Part shown: one piece after another, positions 17,077 through 24,694 of the stretch
How positions within the stretch are numbered: the first letter of the stretch is position 1
Layout of the letters: each line of letters starts with the position of its first letter
From: Meiothermus sp.
GTDB lineage: Bacteria; Deinococcota; Deinococci; Deinococcales; Thermaceae
NCBI RefSeq assembly: GCF_026004115.1
Contig: NZ_BPIM01000001.1
Span: forward strand, 744,001-808,000
Direction of reading: 5' to 3'
Length of the DNA: 64,000 bases
Notes under the pieces: model-generated
Seen by the model: the letters and a program-made list of their open reading frames with translations, nothing else
Told to the model about the DNA's origin: nothing
Database searches by the model: none
Made by a program: the position numbers and the translations under genes

Positions 17077-17964
17077 TCACAGGCCTGACTGCTCCTGAGC
17101 ATATTTGGTGAAGAGGTCGACGAACTGGATCCACTCCGTGACGTGCTGGCTGGAGCTTATTGAGTTGCCGTTTGAGTTCCAGTTGGCATTGGTATTGGCA
17201 TTAGCATTGGCGTTGGCGTTTAAGTTAGCGTTGGCGTTGTAGTTGACGTTAGCGTTTACCTTCCAGTTGGCGTTCGCTATCACGTTAACGTTGACGAAGA
17301 TGAAGACCACAGTAGGCCTGACCCCGGCTTTGCTTAGGTTTCCGCTGATCGCGGCTGCCAGGCGAGAGGCATACTCCCTTATCTGGGAGTCTGCAATCTT
17401 TAGCTCGAGGATTTCCCTGACCTTCGGGTCTGAGACTAACACGTTGACCTGATCCTCGATCACCCGTTTCCACAGAGAATCAGGGGAAGTCAGGTCTTTT
17501 TCTACCTCTCGCAAGAAGCGGACGTCAAGCCGGTCGTTGGTCATGACGTTCCGTATCTGGCTTAGGGCCGGGTAGCGCTGTACGATGGCCCCAAGCCGCT
17601 CGCGTAGCACCGTATTGCCAACGAGATAAAACAGCAGTCGGTTGGCCTTGCTGATGTTGAGCCGGCTGTCCTGGGAGACGATGTTGTGCTGCACCAGAGT
17701 TGCGACTGGGTTCTCGACGAACTGCGATTGCAGAGCGTGGTCCTTGGGTAGGGTGCTGACAAAGCTCAGAAGCTGCTTCTCTTGGGCCGTGAGCTCGACG
17801 ATGAGTGGCTCTTCCGTCTCGTTGATTGGCTTAACGAAGCCGTGGCCGCAGGACGTGAGCAGGAGACCACTGGCTGTGCCTACGAACTCTAGGAACTTCC
17901 TTCGGGTGCTGGAATGCCGCTTGCCTTCCCCAAATTGTTCTTTCGTGCCGTTCTCCCCTTTCAT
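17077..17964 (-). CDS. Precursor-like Tat lipoprotein with strict Asn-Xaa repeat
   Basis: This is a 295-residue protein with ribosome site AAGGGAG. Residues 19-40 hold a twin-arginine signal (STRRKFLEFVGTASGLLL) with a lipobox ending at Cys39. Residues ~55-205 are helical; QSQFVENPVATLVQHNI resembles the core of nitrile-hydratase-like leaders. Residues 225-267 alternate Asn with Ala, Val, Trp, Tyr, Leu, Thr, Ser and Gly. A 28-residue tail follows (HVTEWIQFVDLFTKYAQEQ). Such alternation recalls the Asn-rich end of the polytheonamide precursor and the repeat logic of the His-Xaa-Ser system. With the radical SAM and SdpI genes it forms a precursor, maturase and immunity set. Processing and export are inferred. 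Confidence 0.7.
   Translation of the reverse strand: MKGENGTKEQFGEGKRHSSTRRKFLEFVGTASGLLLTSCGHGFVKPINETEEPLIVELTAQEKQLLSFVSTLPKDHALQSQFVENPVATLVQHNIVSQDSRLNISKANRLLFYLVGNTVLRERLGAIVQRYPALSQIRNVMTNDRLDVRFLREVEKDLTSPDSLWKRVIEDQVNVLVSDPKVREILELKIADSQIREYASRLAAAISGNLSKAGVRPTVVFIFVNVNVIANANWKVNANVNYNANANLNANANANANTNANWNSNGNSISSSQHVTEWIQFVDLFTKYAQEQSGL
17164..17292 (-). repeat. Asn-Xaa coding repeat, 43 residues
   Basis: Within the protein at 17077-17964, 20 of 22 odd positions of this stretch are Asn; the exceptions are Ile at the fifth and Lys at the eleventh. The intervening residues are mostly Ala or Val, with Trp twice and Tyr once. The codons are not one repeated DNA word: both AAC and AAT and several Ala codons are used, so the period-2 protein pattern is kept by selection rather than by recent DNA slippage. 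Confidence 0.9.
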
Positions 17965-18048
17965 GCTGTTCTCCCTTAGATATCCCTATTTTCGAGTGAG
18001 CACTCCAAGGAGGTCAAGAGAAAAACTCCCATGCAATCTAGTAAAAAC

Positions 18049-18570
18049 TCACACTCCGCGCCATCCCCGGCAGTGGGGGAGCAGGCCCAAGTAGTACAGT
18101 GCCAGCTCCACCCGGTTCTCTAGGCCCAGCTTTTCCTGTAGGGAGGACACCCAGTTGTATACCGTTCGCCTGGACACGCCCAGCATCCGGGCGATATCCG
18201 CATCGCAAAGACCCAGCGCCACCGAGCGCATTACCTGCCGCTCGCGGGCGGTCAGGCTATCCGGGCCCAGGGGCGGGAGTTTTTGGAAACCCCGACCCTG
18301 CGCGACCTCCCGCAACCCCTCGAGGACATCCTCCGGCCTGGCCGAGGTGGCTAGGATCCCCTCCGGCTGCAAGTCCATCAGGTCGCACAGGTAGTGGGAG
18401 GAAGGGCACTGGGTCACGATGAGGCAGGGCCGAGGAAGCCGGGCTAAGCCCCACAGGACGAAGCCCCAGGGGGCGTCCAGCACCAGGTGGACGGGGCGGG
18501 AGAGCGAAGCGGACGCCAGGAGGGTCAGGCCGTGGAGCCGTAAGGTCTCGACGCCACTATGGCATAGCAT
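18049..18570 (-). CDS. LuxR/NarL-type regulator with degenerate receiver
   Basis: This is a 173-residue protein. The C-terminal HTH is clear (LTARERQVMRSVALGLCDADIARMLGVSRRTVYNWVSSLQEKLGLENRVELALYYL). The N-terminal ~100 residues have a receiver-like alternation (HLVLDAPWGF, CLIVTQCPSS, GILATSARPEDVLEGLREVA) but lack the Asp phosphorylation context, so the protein may sense without phosphorylation. It lies 84 bases upstream of the Asn-Xaa precursor on the same strand and is the likely regulator of that operon. Confidence 0.75.
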   Translation of the reverse strand: MLCHSGVETLRLHGLTLLASASLSRPVHLVLDAPWGFVLWGLARLPRPCLIVTQCPSSHYLCDLMDLQPEGILATSARPEDVLEGLREVAQGRGFQKLPPLGPDSLTARERQVMRSVALGLCDADIARMLGVSRRTVYNWVSSLQEKLGLENRVELALYYLGLLPHCRGWRGV

Positions 18571-18622
18571 GCCGTACTCATTCTAGGAGATCCGGAGCGA
18601 AGCGGCTTGTTGGATTAAGCCC

Positions 18623-19080
18623 TCACGCCAGACTCCTTCGGTAGGTCAGCGCCTCCGCCAGGTGGGCTTCCTGGATGGGTTCTGAGTTCGAGAGGTCGGC
18701 GATGGTGCGGGCCGTCCGCAGGATGCGGTCGTAGCTCCTTGCGGTGAGGGCCAGGCGTTTAGTGGCCGCTTGCAAGAGGGCCTCACTGGTGGGGGAAAGC
18801 ACCGTGTGCTGCCGCAGCGCCCTGCCGAAGAGTTCGCTATTGAGCTTCCCCTGGCGGGATTTCATCCTTTCCCTCGCCGCCAGCATCCGTTCTCGCACCG
18901 CGGCGGTGGACTCTCCTTCCGGTGCACGGGCGAGTTCGGCGGGGGTGAGGCGGGGGACTTCCACCACCAGGTCGAAGCGGTCGAGCAAGGGGCCGCTGAT
19001 GCGGTTCACGTACCGGGTGCGCTGGGTGGGGGTGCAGCTACAGGGTCTTTCCGGGTCGCCGTGCCAGCCGCAGGGGCAGG
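18623..19080 (-). pseudogene. comM 3'-end fragment C
   Basis: This is the longest tail, about 458 bp, and codes the last ~150 residues of ComM from the CSC-rich zinc-like region to the stop (LA-stop). Most of it is nearly identical to the resident comM, but the final ~90 bp carry the Ser-Asn-Ser-Glu-Pro allele of fragment B. The copy is therefore a mosaic. Similarity ends sharply at about 19080, where transposon and gene debris begins. Confidence 0.9.
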
Positions 19081-19113
19081 CGTGTGCAGGGTAATCGGGG
19101 TATTCAAGGTAAC

Positions 19114-19302
19114 ATGACCTACTTTCTTCCTCGACAAAAACCGGGGCCGGTGGGAAAGGTAGAGCTACGAGCTCTGTTGGTGGAGGAGCACCGCCGGACA
19201 GGGGCCAGTGCCCGCAGCCTGGCCCGGAAGTATGGGGTGAGCAGCGGGACGGCCTGGAGGTGGGTGTACGGGAAGCGCAACCTTCTCAAGAGAGGCTCCT
19301 GA
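19114..19302 (+). CDS. Small HTH protein, probably transposon remnant
   Basis: This 62-residue frame has a helix-turn-helix pattern ([29 protein letters not shown]) of the kind found at the N-terminus of transposases and small resolvase-like proteins. The stop codon overlaps the first codon of the IS5-like remnant at 19301, so both may belong to one former mobile element. It could also be a small independent regulator. Confidence 0.4.
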   Translation: MTYFLPRQKPGPVGKVELRALLVEEHRRTGASARSLARKYGVSSGTAWRWVYGKRNLLKRGS

Positions 19303-19568
19303 CCCTCGCTACCCCTATCCCCGCCCTGATGCGCTGTGGCAGCGGTTAGCGCCCCTGGTTCAGGGCGAAGGCAAGAGAGTTCCATCCCGGTATGCCAGAT
19401 GCTCCCTCGAGGAGGCCATCTTCCTGGTGTTGCGGGAGGGGCGGCCCTGGGGGATACTCCTCCGGGTTACCCACCGGGGAAGATGGTCTACTGGCACTAT
19501 AGGAACTGGGTGAGCCGGGGGTGTGGGCGGAGGTGGAGCGGATGCTGGTGGGTTATGCGCCCTCCTGA
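19301..19568 (+). pseudogene. IS5-like transposase remnant
   Basis: The frame from 19301 reads RPDALWQRLAPLVQGEGKRVPSRYARCSLEEAIFLVLREGRPWGIL. After a one-base shift it continues as PPGYPPGKMVYWHYRNW, the layout of the IS5-family N-terminal domain (W-x-x-L-x-P-L, then W-x-x-L-P, then P-x-x-x-V-Y-x-H-x-R-x-W). It stops at 19568 with no catalytic DDE part. The 19569-19785 stretch has a further short open frame (KPDHFLVYYPPNLTQVVTLL) that I do not recognise. No terminal repeats were identified. Confidence 0.55.
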
Positions 19569-19907
19569 CCCTCACCTCCGTCCTCAAGCCCGATCACTTC
19601 TTGGTGTACTATCCACCCAACCTCACCCAGGTGGTCACCCTGCTCGAGCACCTCAAGATCCTGGCCCTCCCCTACCTGCAAGAGCGAACGCTCGAGGTCA
19701 TCCACCGCGAGTGGGGCGTGCACTCCCCATCCCCATCGCATACCCCAAGTTCCAACAAGTAGGCCACACCGCGTTCCTGGTGTAGTTGCCGCGGCTGGCG
19801 GGGAGCGGTAAGCCTTAAGCACGTCGGAAAAAGGGCGAGCCCCCGTGCCCGTCCCTAGAATCGGCGTTTTGCGTCTGGTGTTTCGCATTTGATGTTTAGT
19901 GTCTCAC

Positions 19908-20084
19908 TCCGCCAGTTCCACCTTCGAGGCCCAAAGCGCCATCCGGGTGAAGCAAAACTGCCACTCGATGGGTGAGGCCGCGGGGGTAGCGGCGGCGTAG
20001 TGCGCGGCGCGGGGCGTGGGGGTGCGCGAGATTGACGGGGTCGAGTTGCCCGAGGCCCTGCGGCGGCAGGGGGCCAACCTGTGA
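19908..20084 (+). pseudogene. FAD-dependent oxidoreductase C-terminal remnant
   Basis: One frame reads AIRVKQNCHSMGEAAGVAAA, an in-frame TAG, then CAARGVGVREIDGVELPEALRRQGANL and stop. This is the typical C-terminus of secreted or cytosolic FAD-dependent oxidoreductases (MGxAAGxAAALAxxxG..R..D...L...L...GA). The upstream part is missing. It is gene debris; the rest of 19786-20164 holds nothing else recognisable. Confidence 0.5.
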
Positions 20085-20164
20085 GGTACAACCCCGGCCG
20101 GCACCACCGGCGCTCGATCCGGCTAAAGGGGTTAAAAGGGGTTAGATGATTCCTCGGTGGGATC

Positions 20165-20630
20165 CTATTTTGTGACAGTCTGTGTCCAGGGCCGGGTCGG
20201 GCCGGGCCCAGCAGCCGTACCCAGGTGCTTGCGCAGGGTACGGCCGGGCACCAGCTCTTCGGCGATGAAGGCGCGCCCCCCGTACTCGAAGCGATCCAGC
20301 GGCCGGGGCACCAGCCCCGTAGAGGCCAGCTTCTCCAGCAAGACGTACTCCTGCTGCAGCCGGAACACCACGTCGTGCCCCTGTGGATCGGTGCCTACGT
20401 GCGGACGAGCCTCCTTGAGAATGACTTCCGCCCCGGTGTGGACGTCGAGGGCTTTGTAGAGCCCGCCCTTGTTGCTGAAGTGCAGCGCCTCCAACACCCG
20501 GTAACGCTCCTTCAACACCACGCCGCCCTGGCGCGACGGCCGAGGCCCCGGTTGGGGTTGGGAGGGCTGGGTCTGGGGTTGTGGCGGTCGGAAGGGGTCC
20601 TGGGCCCAGGGGGGCGCGGAGAACCAGGGG
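20165..20630 (-). pseudogene. Class III lanthipeptide synthetase (LanKC) fragment, kinase N-lobe
   Basis: The frame is open from the MITE edge at 20630 and reads a Pro/Gln-rich linker, then LKERYRVLEALHFSNKGGLY, ALDVHTGAEVILKEARPHVG (with the kinase Lys), LQQEYVLLEKLASTGLVPRPLD and AEELVPGRTLRKHL. This matches the start of the Ser/Thr-kinase domain of LanKC enzymes, which phosphorylate, dehydrate and cyclise lanthipeptides. The N-terminal lyase part, the kinase C-lobe and the cyclase are absent from a protein normally over 800 residues. The MITE copy 1 boundary cuts the 5' side. Confidence 0.7.
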
Positions 20631-20762
20631 TTATACCAGATCCGGTTAGTTCGTCACCCTTAGGTGACGAACTAACCCGACCGAAGGGAGTGCTCTAGGA
20701 TTCAAAAAGATCGCCTCTGGGGGTCTTTGGTTTGGATGATTATCTTTTTGAATCCGGTATTA
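20631..20762. mobile_element. MITE-like double-hairpin element, copy 1
   Basis: The 132-bp element has ends TTATACCAGATCCGG and (reverse complement of the right end) TTATACCGGATTC, imperfect terminal inverted repeats. Hairpin 1 has 15-bp arms GGTTAGTTCGTCACC with a 4-base loop (20644-20677). Hairpin 2 has 14-bp arms GGATTCAAAAAGAT (20698-20711 with 20742-20755). TA at both edges fits a TA target duplication. No coding sequence. It separates the LanKC fragment from the regulator gene. Confidence 0.8.
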
Positions 20763-20880
20763 TGCTCCCGCCCAGAACCTTCCCCAGGACTTCGAGGAGC
20801 GGAGCTGAAACGGCCTCACCGATCCCCGCAACGGCCGTGCCGTGCAGCCAACTTCCGTCCTCGGTTGCGAGGCGTATTGC

Positions 20881-21639
20881 CTAAGCATTGACATCGTCGT
20901 CGGGGATCAGGTTGATCCGCACGAGGTAGGGGTGCTGGGGCCCGGTACCGGGGTCGAGCCGGTAACGATTTATGAGCTCTGCCAGCTCCTGCTGTAGCAG
21001 CTTGGCCCTTTCTCGACTGAGGTGCAGTGAGCTCGTTAGATCCAGGGTCGCTTCGGGGGAGCTAAGCAAAAGGTTCGTGAAGTCGAGCGCTTCGCCGGGG
21101 CATGGAGAGAAGCGGTAGCGCAGACCGGCAGTGGGCTCGAAGTCAACATAAAGCCCCTCCATGGACTGCTCCTGGGAGGCCCGCTTGAGCGCACTGACCG
21201 TCCCGGCCGTGAAGACCTGGTCGAAGCGCTTGTGTACGTCGGCCAGCCAATCTTCTAAGAACAGCTCTGGGATGAGGCTTAGGGGCAGGTAATAACAGCC
21301 GGCGGTGGCGGTGTAGCGCTTGATGGGGCTGCCAGCCCGTGGGGTCAGCCGGGTTAGCCGGGCCAGCCCGAGGGTGGCCAGGCGCTTGAGCCTGTAGGCG
21401 GCGGCGTCTACCTTCAGCCCCAGCCCGAAGGCGTACTCACTGGCCGATAACTCCTGGAACACCAGGGGGCCGAGGGTGCGGGCGCTGTCTACGTTGAGGA
21501 GAAAGCGTATGGCGCGGGGGTCGTCAACCGTTTGAATGCTGGTGGAATTCTCCGGTTGCATTTCCATCTGCTTAGGATAAATCCTCTTCATAAGAGGTCG
21601 TTGAGTCCGGACACGGCCTCTAAAAAGGAGGTAAGGCAT
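20881..21639 (-). CDS. Winged-helix transcriptional regulator, ArsR-like
   Basis: This is up to 252 residues; the real start may be an internal Met near 21591. Residues ~38-105 (DPRAIRFLLNVDSARTLGPL, ELSASEYAFGLGLKVDAAAYRLKRLATLGLARL) form a winged helix of the ArsR/MarR kind. The rest is helical and unassigned. It is divergent from the precursor operon beginning at 21638, sharing its promoter region, so it probably controls that operon. After its TAG stop the same frame stays open and protein-like to the MITE, so the protein may have been shortened. Bases 20763-20880 hold no other gene. Confidence 0.55.
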   Translation of the reverse strand: MPYLLFRGRVRTQRPLMKRIYPKQMEMQPENSTSIQTVDDPRAIRFLLNVDSARTLGPLVFQELSASEYAFGLGLKVDAAAYRLKRLATLGLARLTRLTPRAGSPIKRYTATAGCYYLPLSLIPELFLEDWLADVHKRFDQVFTAGTVSALKRASQEQSMEGLYVDFEPTAGLRYRFSPCPGEALDFTNLLLSSPEATLDLTSSLHLSRERAKLLQQELAELINRYRLDPGTGPQHPYLVRINLIPDDDVNA

Positions 21640-21883
21640 GTTAAAGACCGTATCTGCACGTCTGGAGATCCCCCGTCGGCTGAACTTCAGGGCGGAGGGA
21701 ATTCACCACCTGCCCCGCCCGTCGCTCGAGCTCTGGATGGGCGAGGCCCTGCCCCGCTGCGCGAAAAAGGGCTCGAATATCTCCCCTGCCATCTCATACA
21801 CGATCAATTACACCTGGGTGCCGCCGATGGAGGCCCACCGGTCTCAACTACCCGCCGTGTGCCCCTGCGCTTCTGGGATGTAG
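21638..21883 (+). CDS. Small protein, precursor peptide candidate
   Basis: This is an 81-residue protein with an excellent ribosome site (AAGGAGG, six bases before ATG). The N-terminal part is basic and helical (VSARLEIPRRLNFRAEG); the C-terminal part is rich in Ser, Thr, Pro and aromatics (SPAISYTINYTWVPP) and ends VCPCASGM. Three Cys occur. It is the first gene of an operon with an M29-like protein and an ABC pair, the position expected for a precursor. No known family is recognised. Confidence 0.45.
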   Translation: MLKTVSARLEIPRRLNFRAEGIHHLPRPSLELWMGEALPRCAKKGSNISPAISYTINYTWVPPMEAHRSQLPAVCPCASGM

Positions 21884-21886
21884 ACC

Positions 21887-22888
21887 ATGGCCACATCCGT
21901 AAGCGGCCTTTCGCAACGTCTCGCGAGCGCCCTGGAGCCAGTCTTCGGGCGCTCGCCCACGCTGATATCTGACAGCCCGGAGCTGGTCGAGTGGCTCGCA
22001 GACCAGGGGTGTGAGTCCGTCCTCCTGGAAGTGGGAGCGGTCGAGAGGTTGTCCAAGCGCCATCGGCAGAATGTGCTGATGATCCCCGCCACCGACCAGG
22101 CCTTCTCCTTCCACGTGCTCGACCGGGCGTTCCGGGGAAGCCGTGTCCTGATCGTCCCGGTGATCGCCTTTGACCCGGCCCTCGAGGCGGCGCAGTACAC
22201 CGTCGAGATGGTGTCGCGCTCCGACTTCGCCGCGGCGGTGGCCCAGAATCGGGCCTGGCTGGATCTGGTGCAGTACGCTGCAGAACCCCTGGTGTTTGAG
22301 GGGCCCGCCGGGCGGCTGGAGTGTGGGATCAAGGAGCGGGTGCAGCTGATGAAGCCCCGCACCCAGACCATGCTACTCCCCGGGGAGTGGGAGGCCATCG
22401 GCATGTACTTCGAGGTGCCGATGATCCCGGACAACGAGGACTTCTTCCATCCGGGCTACATCGTCAACGGCCAACTGGAGGTTTGTGGCGCGGCCGTGGC
22501 CCGGCACCGGCAGATGCCCGCCCCACTGGTGCCCCTGCACGCCGAGGCGTGGGAGCTGATGAGCGGCCTACTGGCCGAGGGCCGCTTCCCGCTGAAGGTC
22601 GAGGTGAAGGACTCGCGGCTGGTCGGGGCCACCGCCGGCGGGCGGGACATCACACCGGAGCTGCTGCGGCTGTCCAACGAGAAGCTCGAGCTGCTGCTGA
22701 TCGAGTTCGCCTTTAGCAACAACCCCAGCCTCAAGGCGGGCATGCTTGACTGGAGCGTGAACTCGGTGATGAATGAGGGCATCCAGGGCCTCCACATCGC
22801 CGTTGGCGACGGCCTAACGGGTGCGCACATCGACCTGATCTGCGCCGACCTGGAGCTGACCAGCCATGATCTCGGAGCGGCAGGCTAG
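21887..22888 (+). CDS. M29 aminopeptidase-like protein, RiPP-context
   Basis: This is a 333-residue protein starting three bases after the precursor candidate. The C-terminal half resembles the second domain of aminopeptidase T (family M29): GYIVNGQLEV, LLIEFAFSNNPSLKAG, and GLHIAVGDGLTGAHIDLIC correspond to the glycine-rich and His/Asp metal-site region. The N-terminal half is not recognised. It could trim the leader or use the fold for a different modification. The last 23 bases overlap the ATPase gene. Confidence 0.4.
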   Translation: MATSVSGLSQRLASALEPVFGRSPTLISDSPELVEWLADQGCESVLLEVGAVERLSKRHRQNVLMIPATDQAFSFHVLDRAFRGSRVLIVPVIAFDPALEAAQYTVEMVSRSDFAAAVAQNRAWLDLVQYAAEPLVFEGPAGRLECGIKERVQLMKPRTQTMLLPGEWEAIGMYFEVPMIPDNEDFFHPGYIVNGQLEVCGAAVARHRQMPAPLVPLHAEAWELMSGLLAEGRFPLKVEVKDSRLVGATAGGRDITPELLRLSNEKLELLLIEFAFSNNPSLKAGMLDWSVNSVMNEGIQGLHIAVGDGLTGAHIDLICADLELTSHDLGAAG

Positions 22889-23840
22889 CTTAGGCGAGGT
22901 CGGGCAGGTGGTGGTGCGGGCGACCGACCTGTGGAAGACTTTCCGGCCGGGCCGGCGCGTGATCGAGGCCGTGCGCGGGGTCTCGCTGACGGTGGCGCGG
23001 GGCGAGGTACTGGCCTTTCTCGGGCCCAACGGCTCGGGCAAGTCGACTACAATTCGGATGATGGCCGGGCTCATGCGCCCGGACTCCGGCAAGGTAGAGG
23101 TGCTTGGTGTTGAGCTGTCGTCTGGCCTGCGTGGCAGCGCGGGGGTCGGCGCGGTTCTCGAGGGCAACCGCAACATGTACTGGCGCATGACCGTCGGCGA
23201 GAACCTGATGTACTTCGGCCGGCTGCGGGGGCTCAGCCGCCGGGAGGTGCGCGCCGAAAGCGACCGCCTCCTCGAGCAGTTCGGGCTGGCCGAGCGACGC
23301 GATGACCTGGCCCAGCAGCTCTCGCGGGGCTTGCAACAGCGCCTCGCGGTCGCGCTGGCACTGCTGCACCGGCCCAGCTTCCTGCTGCTAGACGAGCCGA
23401 CCCTGGGGCTCGACTTCGAGTCCACGGAGGCCCTTAAGCGCATCATCCATGAGGTCGCCGGGGCGGGCACGGCAGTGCTGCTGGCGACCCACCAGCTCGA
23501 CGTAGCAGAGTCGCTGGCCACCAGGGTCTCCCTGATCCACCGGGGGCGGCTGGTTGTGGACGAGAAGATCCAAAGCCTCGTGGCTCGGTTCTCCGGCGAC
23601 TCCTTCAGCCTCGAGGTTGCCGACGAGCTCTCGCCCGAACAGCACGGCCGGCTGGCGGATCTGGGGGCCCTGATCCACGACAACACCATCACCTTCCGGG
23701 CCGAGCCCGCGACGTTCTGGGCGGTTATGGACGCGGTGCGCCCTGCCCGCGTGGTGCGCTTAGAAAAGAGCCAGGCCGACCTGATGGAGATCGTTCTCAG
23801 GCTCATAGAGGAACACAATGCTACAACTGATCACAAATGA
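22866..23840 (+). CDS. ABC transporter ATP-binding protein
   Basis: This is a 324-residue protein with Walker A GPNGSGKST, signature QLSRGLQQRLAVA, Walker B FLLLDEPTLGLD and THQLDVAE. The QLSRG signature and general layout match the module 2 ATPase at 12744-13682. It overlaps the genes on both sides by 23 bases, so the whole set is translationally coupled. Role: export of, or immunity to, the module 4 peptide. Confidence 0.85.
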   Translation: MISERQASLGEVGQVVVRATDLWKTFRPGRRVIEAVRGVSLTVARGEVLAFLGPNGSGKSTTIRMMAGLMRPDSGKVEVLGVELSSGLRGSAGVGAVLEGNRNMYWRMTVGENLMYFGRLRGLSRREVRAESDRLLEQFGLAERRDDLAQQLSRGLQQRLAVALALLHRPSFLLLDEPTLGLDFESTEALKRIIHEVAGAGTAVLLATHQLDVAESLATRVSLIHRGRLVVDEKIQSLVARFSGDSFSLEVADELSPEQHGRLADLGALIHDNTITFRAEPATFWAVMDAVRPARVVRLEKSQADLMEIVLRLIEEHNATTDHK

Positions 23841-24585
23841 GGCCTGCCGCAACCTGATCCTGTTCCGCCGCTACCTGGGTGAGTCTGTCGCCAGCCTGGT
23901 GGTGCTGATGCTGGTCTTCTACGGTCTCTTCTTGGGCACCCGCTACATGGCCGGGCCCACCGCCCAGTTCGGCGACCGGCTCGACGCCATGGTCGTCGGC
24001 TTCGTGCTGTGGACACTGATCCTGAGCTCGTTTGCGGGGCTGGCCCAGAACCTAGCGGAGGAGGCCCAGACGGGGGTGATGGAGCAGGTCTTCCTCTCCT
24101 CCTACCCGCCTACCGTGGTGTTCCTGGCCCGGTGTGTCTCCAGCGTTGGGTTCATCCTGCTGGTCAACGGGGCTGTGCTAGCCGCGCTCATCCTGCTGAC
24201 CGGGGCCAGGATCGTCCTGCCGCTAGCGGTGATCCCCCCTGTCATCACAATCCTCATGGCTTCGTACGGGCTGGGGTTCGCCTTGGCCTCGCTGGCCCTG
24301 CGCTTCAAGCGCGTCACCCAGCTCGTGAACCTGGGGCAGTTCGCCCTTCTGTTCCTGGTCATGACCCCTTTCGAGCATTGGCAGAGCCCCGTTCCGGGGT
24401 ACGTGCTTCCCATGGCACCCGGCGTCGGCCTGACCCGCGAGGTTATGGCACACGGGGGCAGCCTGGACGGCTCGATGATGTCGGCGGCAGCCCTTAACGG
24501 TCTGGTCTACCTGGCCCTGGGCGTCTGGGCGTTTCAGGTCGGGATCCGCAAAGTTAAGAGCCAGGGGCTGCTAAGCGGGTATTGA
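23818..24585 (+). CDS. ABC-2 type transporter permease
   Basis: This is a 255-residue protein with six hydrophobic segments and the pattern of ABC-2 permeases, including FLSSYPPTVVFLARCVSS and a hydrophobic final helix. It is coupled to the ATPase and completes the pump. Base use is strongly GC-rich at third positions, like 21887-25627 as a whole and unlike the small peptide genes of module 2. Confidence 0.75.
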   Translation: MLQLITNEACRNLILFRRYLGESVASLVVLMLVFYGLFLGTRYMAGPTAQFGDRLDAMVVGFVLWTLILSSFAGLAQNLAEEAQTGVMEQVFLSSYPPTVVFLARCVSSVGFILLVNGAVLAALILLTGARIVLPLAVIPPVITILMASYGLGFALASLALRFKRVTQLVNLGQFALLFLVMTPFEHWQSPVPGYVLPMAPGVGLTREVMAHGGSLDGSMMSAAALNGLVYLALGVWAFQVGIRKVKSQGLLSGY

Positions 24586-24694
24586 GACTGGAAGCGGTCG
24601 AACGCGGTGAGGCGGTCGGCCGACGATGTAACGGCCTATGGTCGGGGCAGGCTCTAACCCACCGCATAAGCACCCCAGGGAAGGAGGAGGAGAC

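Noticed and set aside
17164..17292. Asn-Xaa stretch as a DNA-level microsatellite or CRISPR-like repeat
   Set aside because: Codons vary and there is no constant DNA unit or spacer pattern; the period is in the protein.
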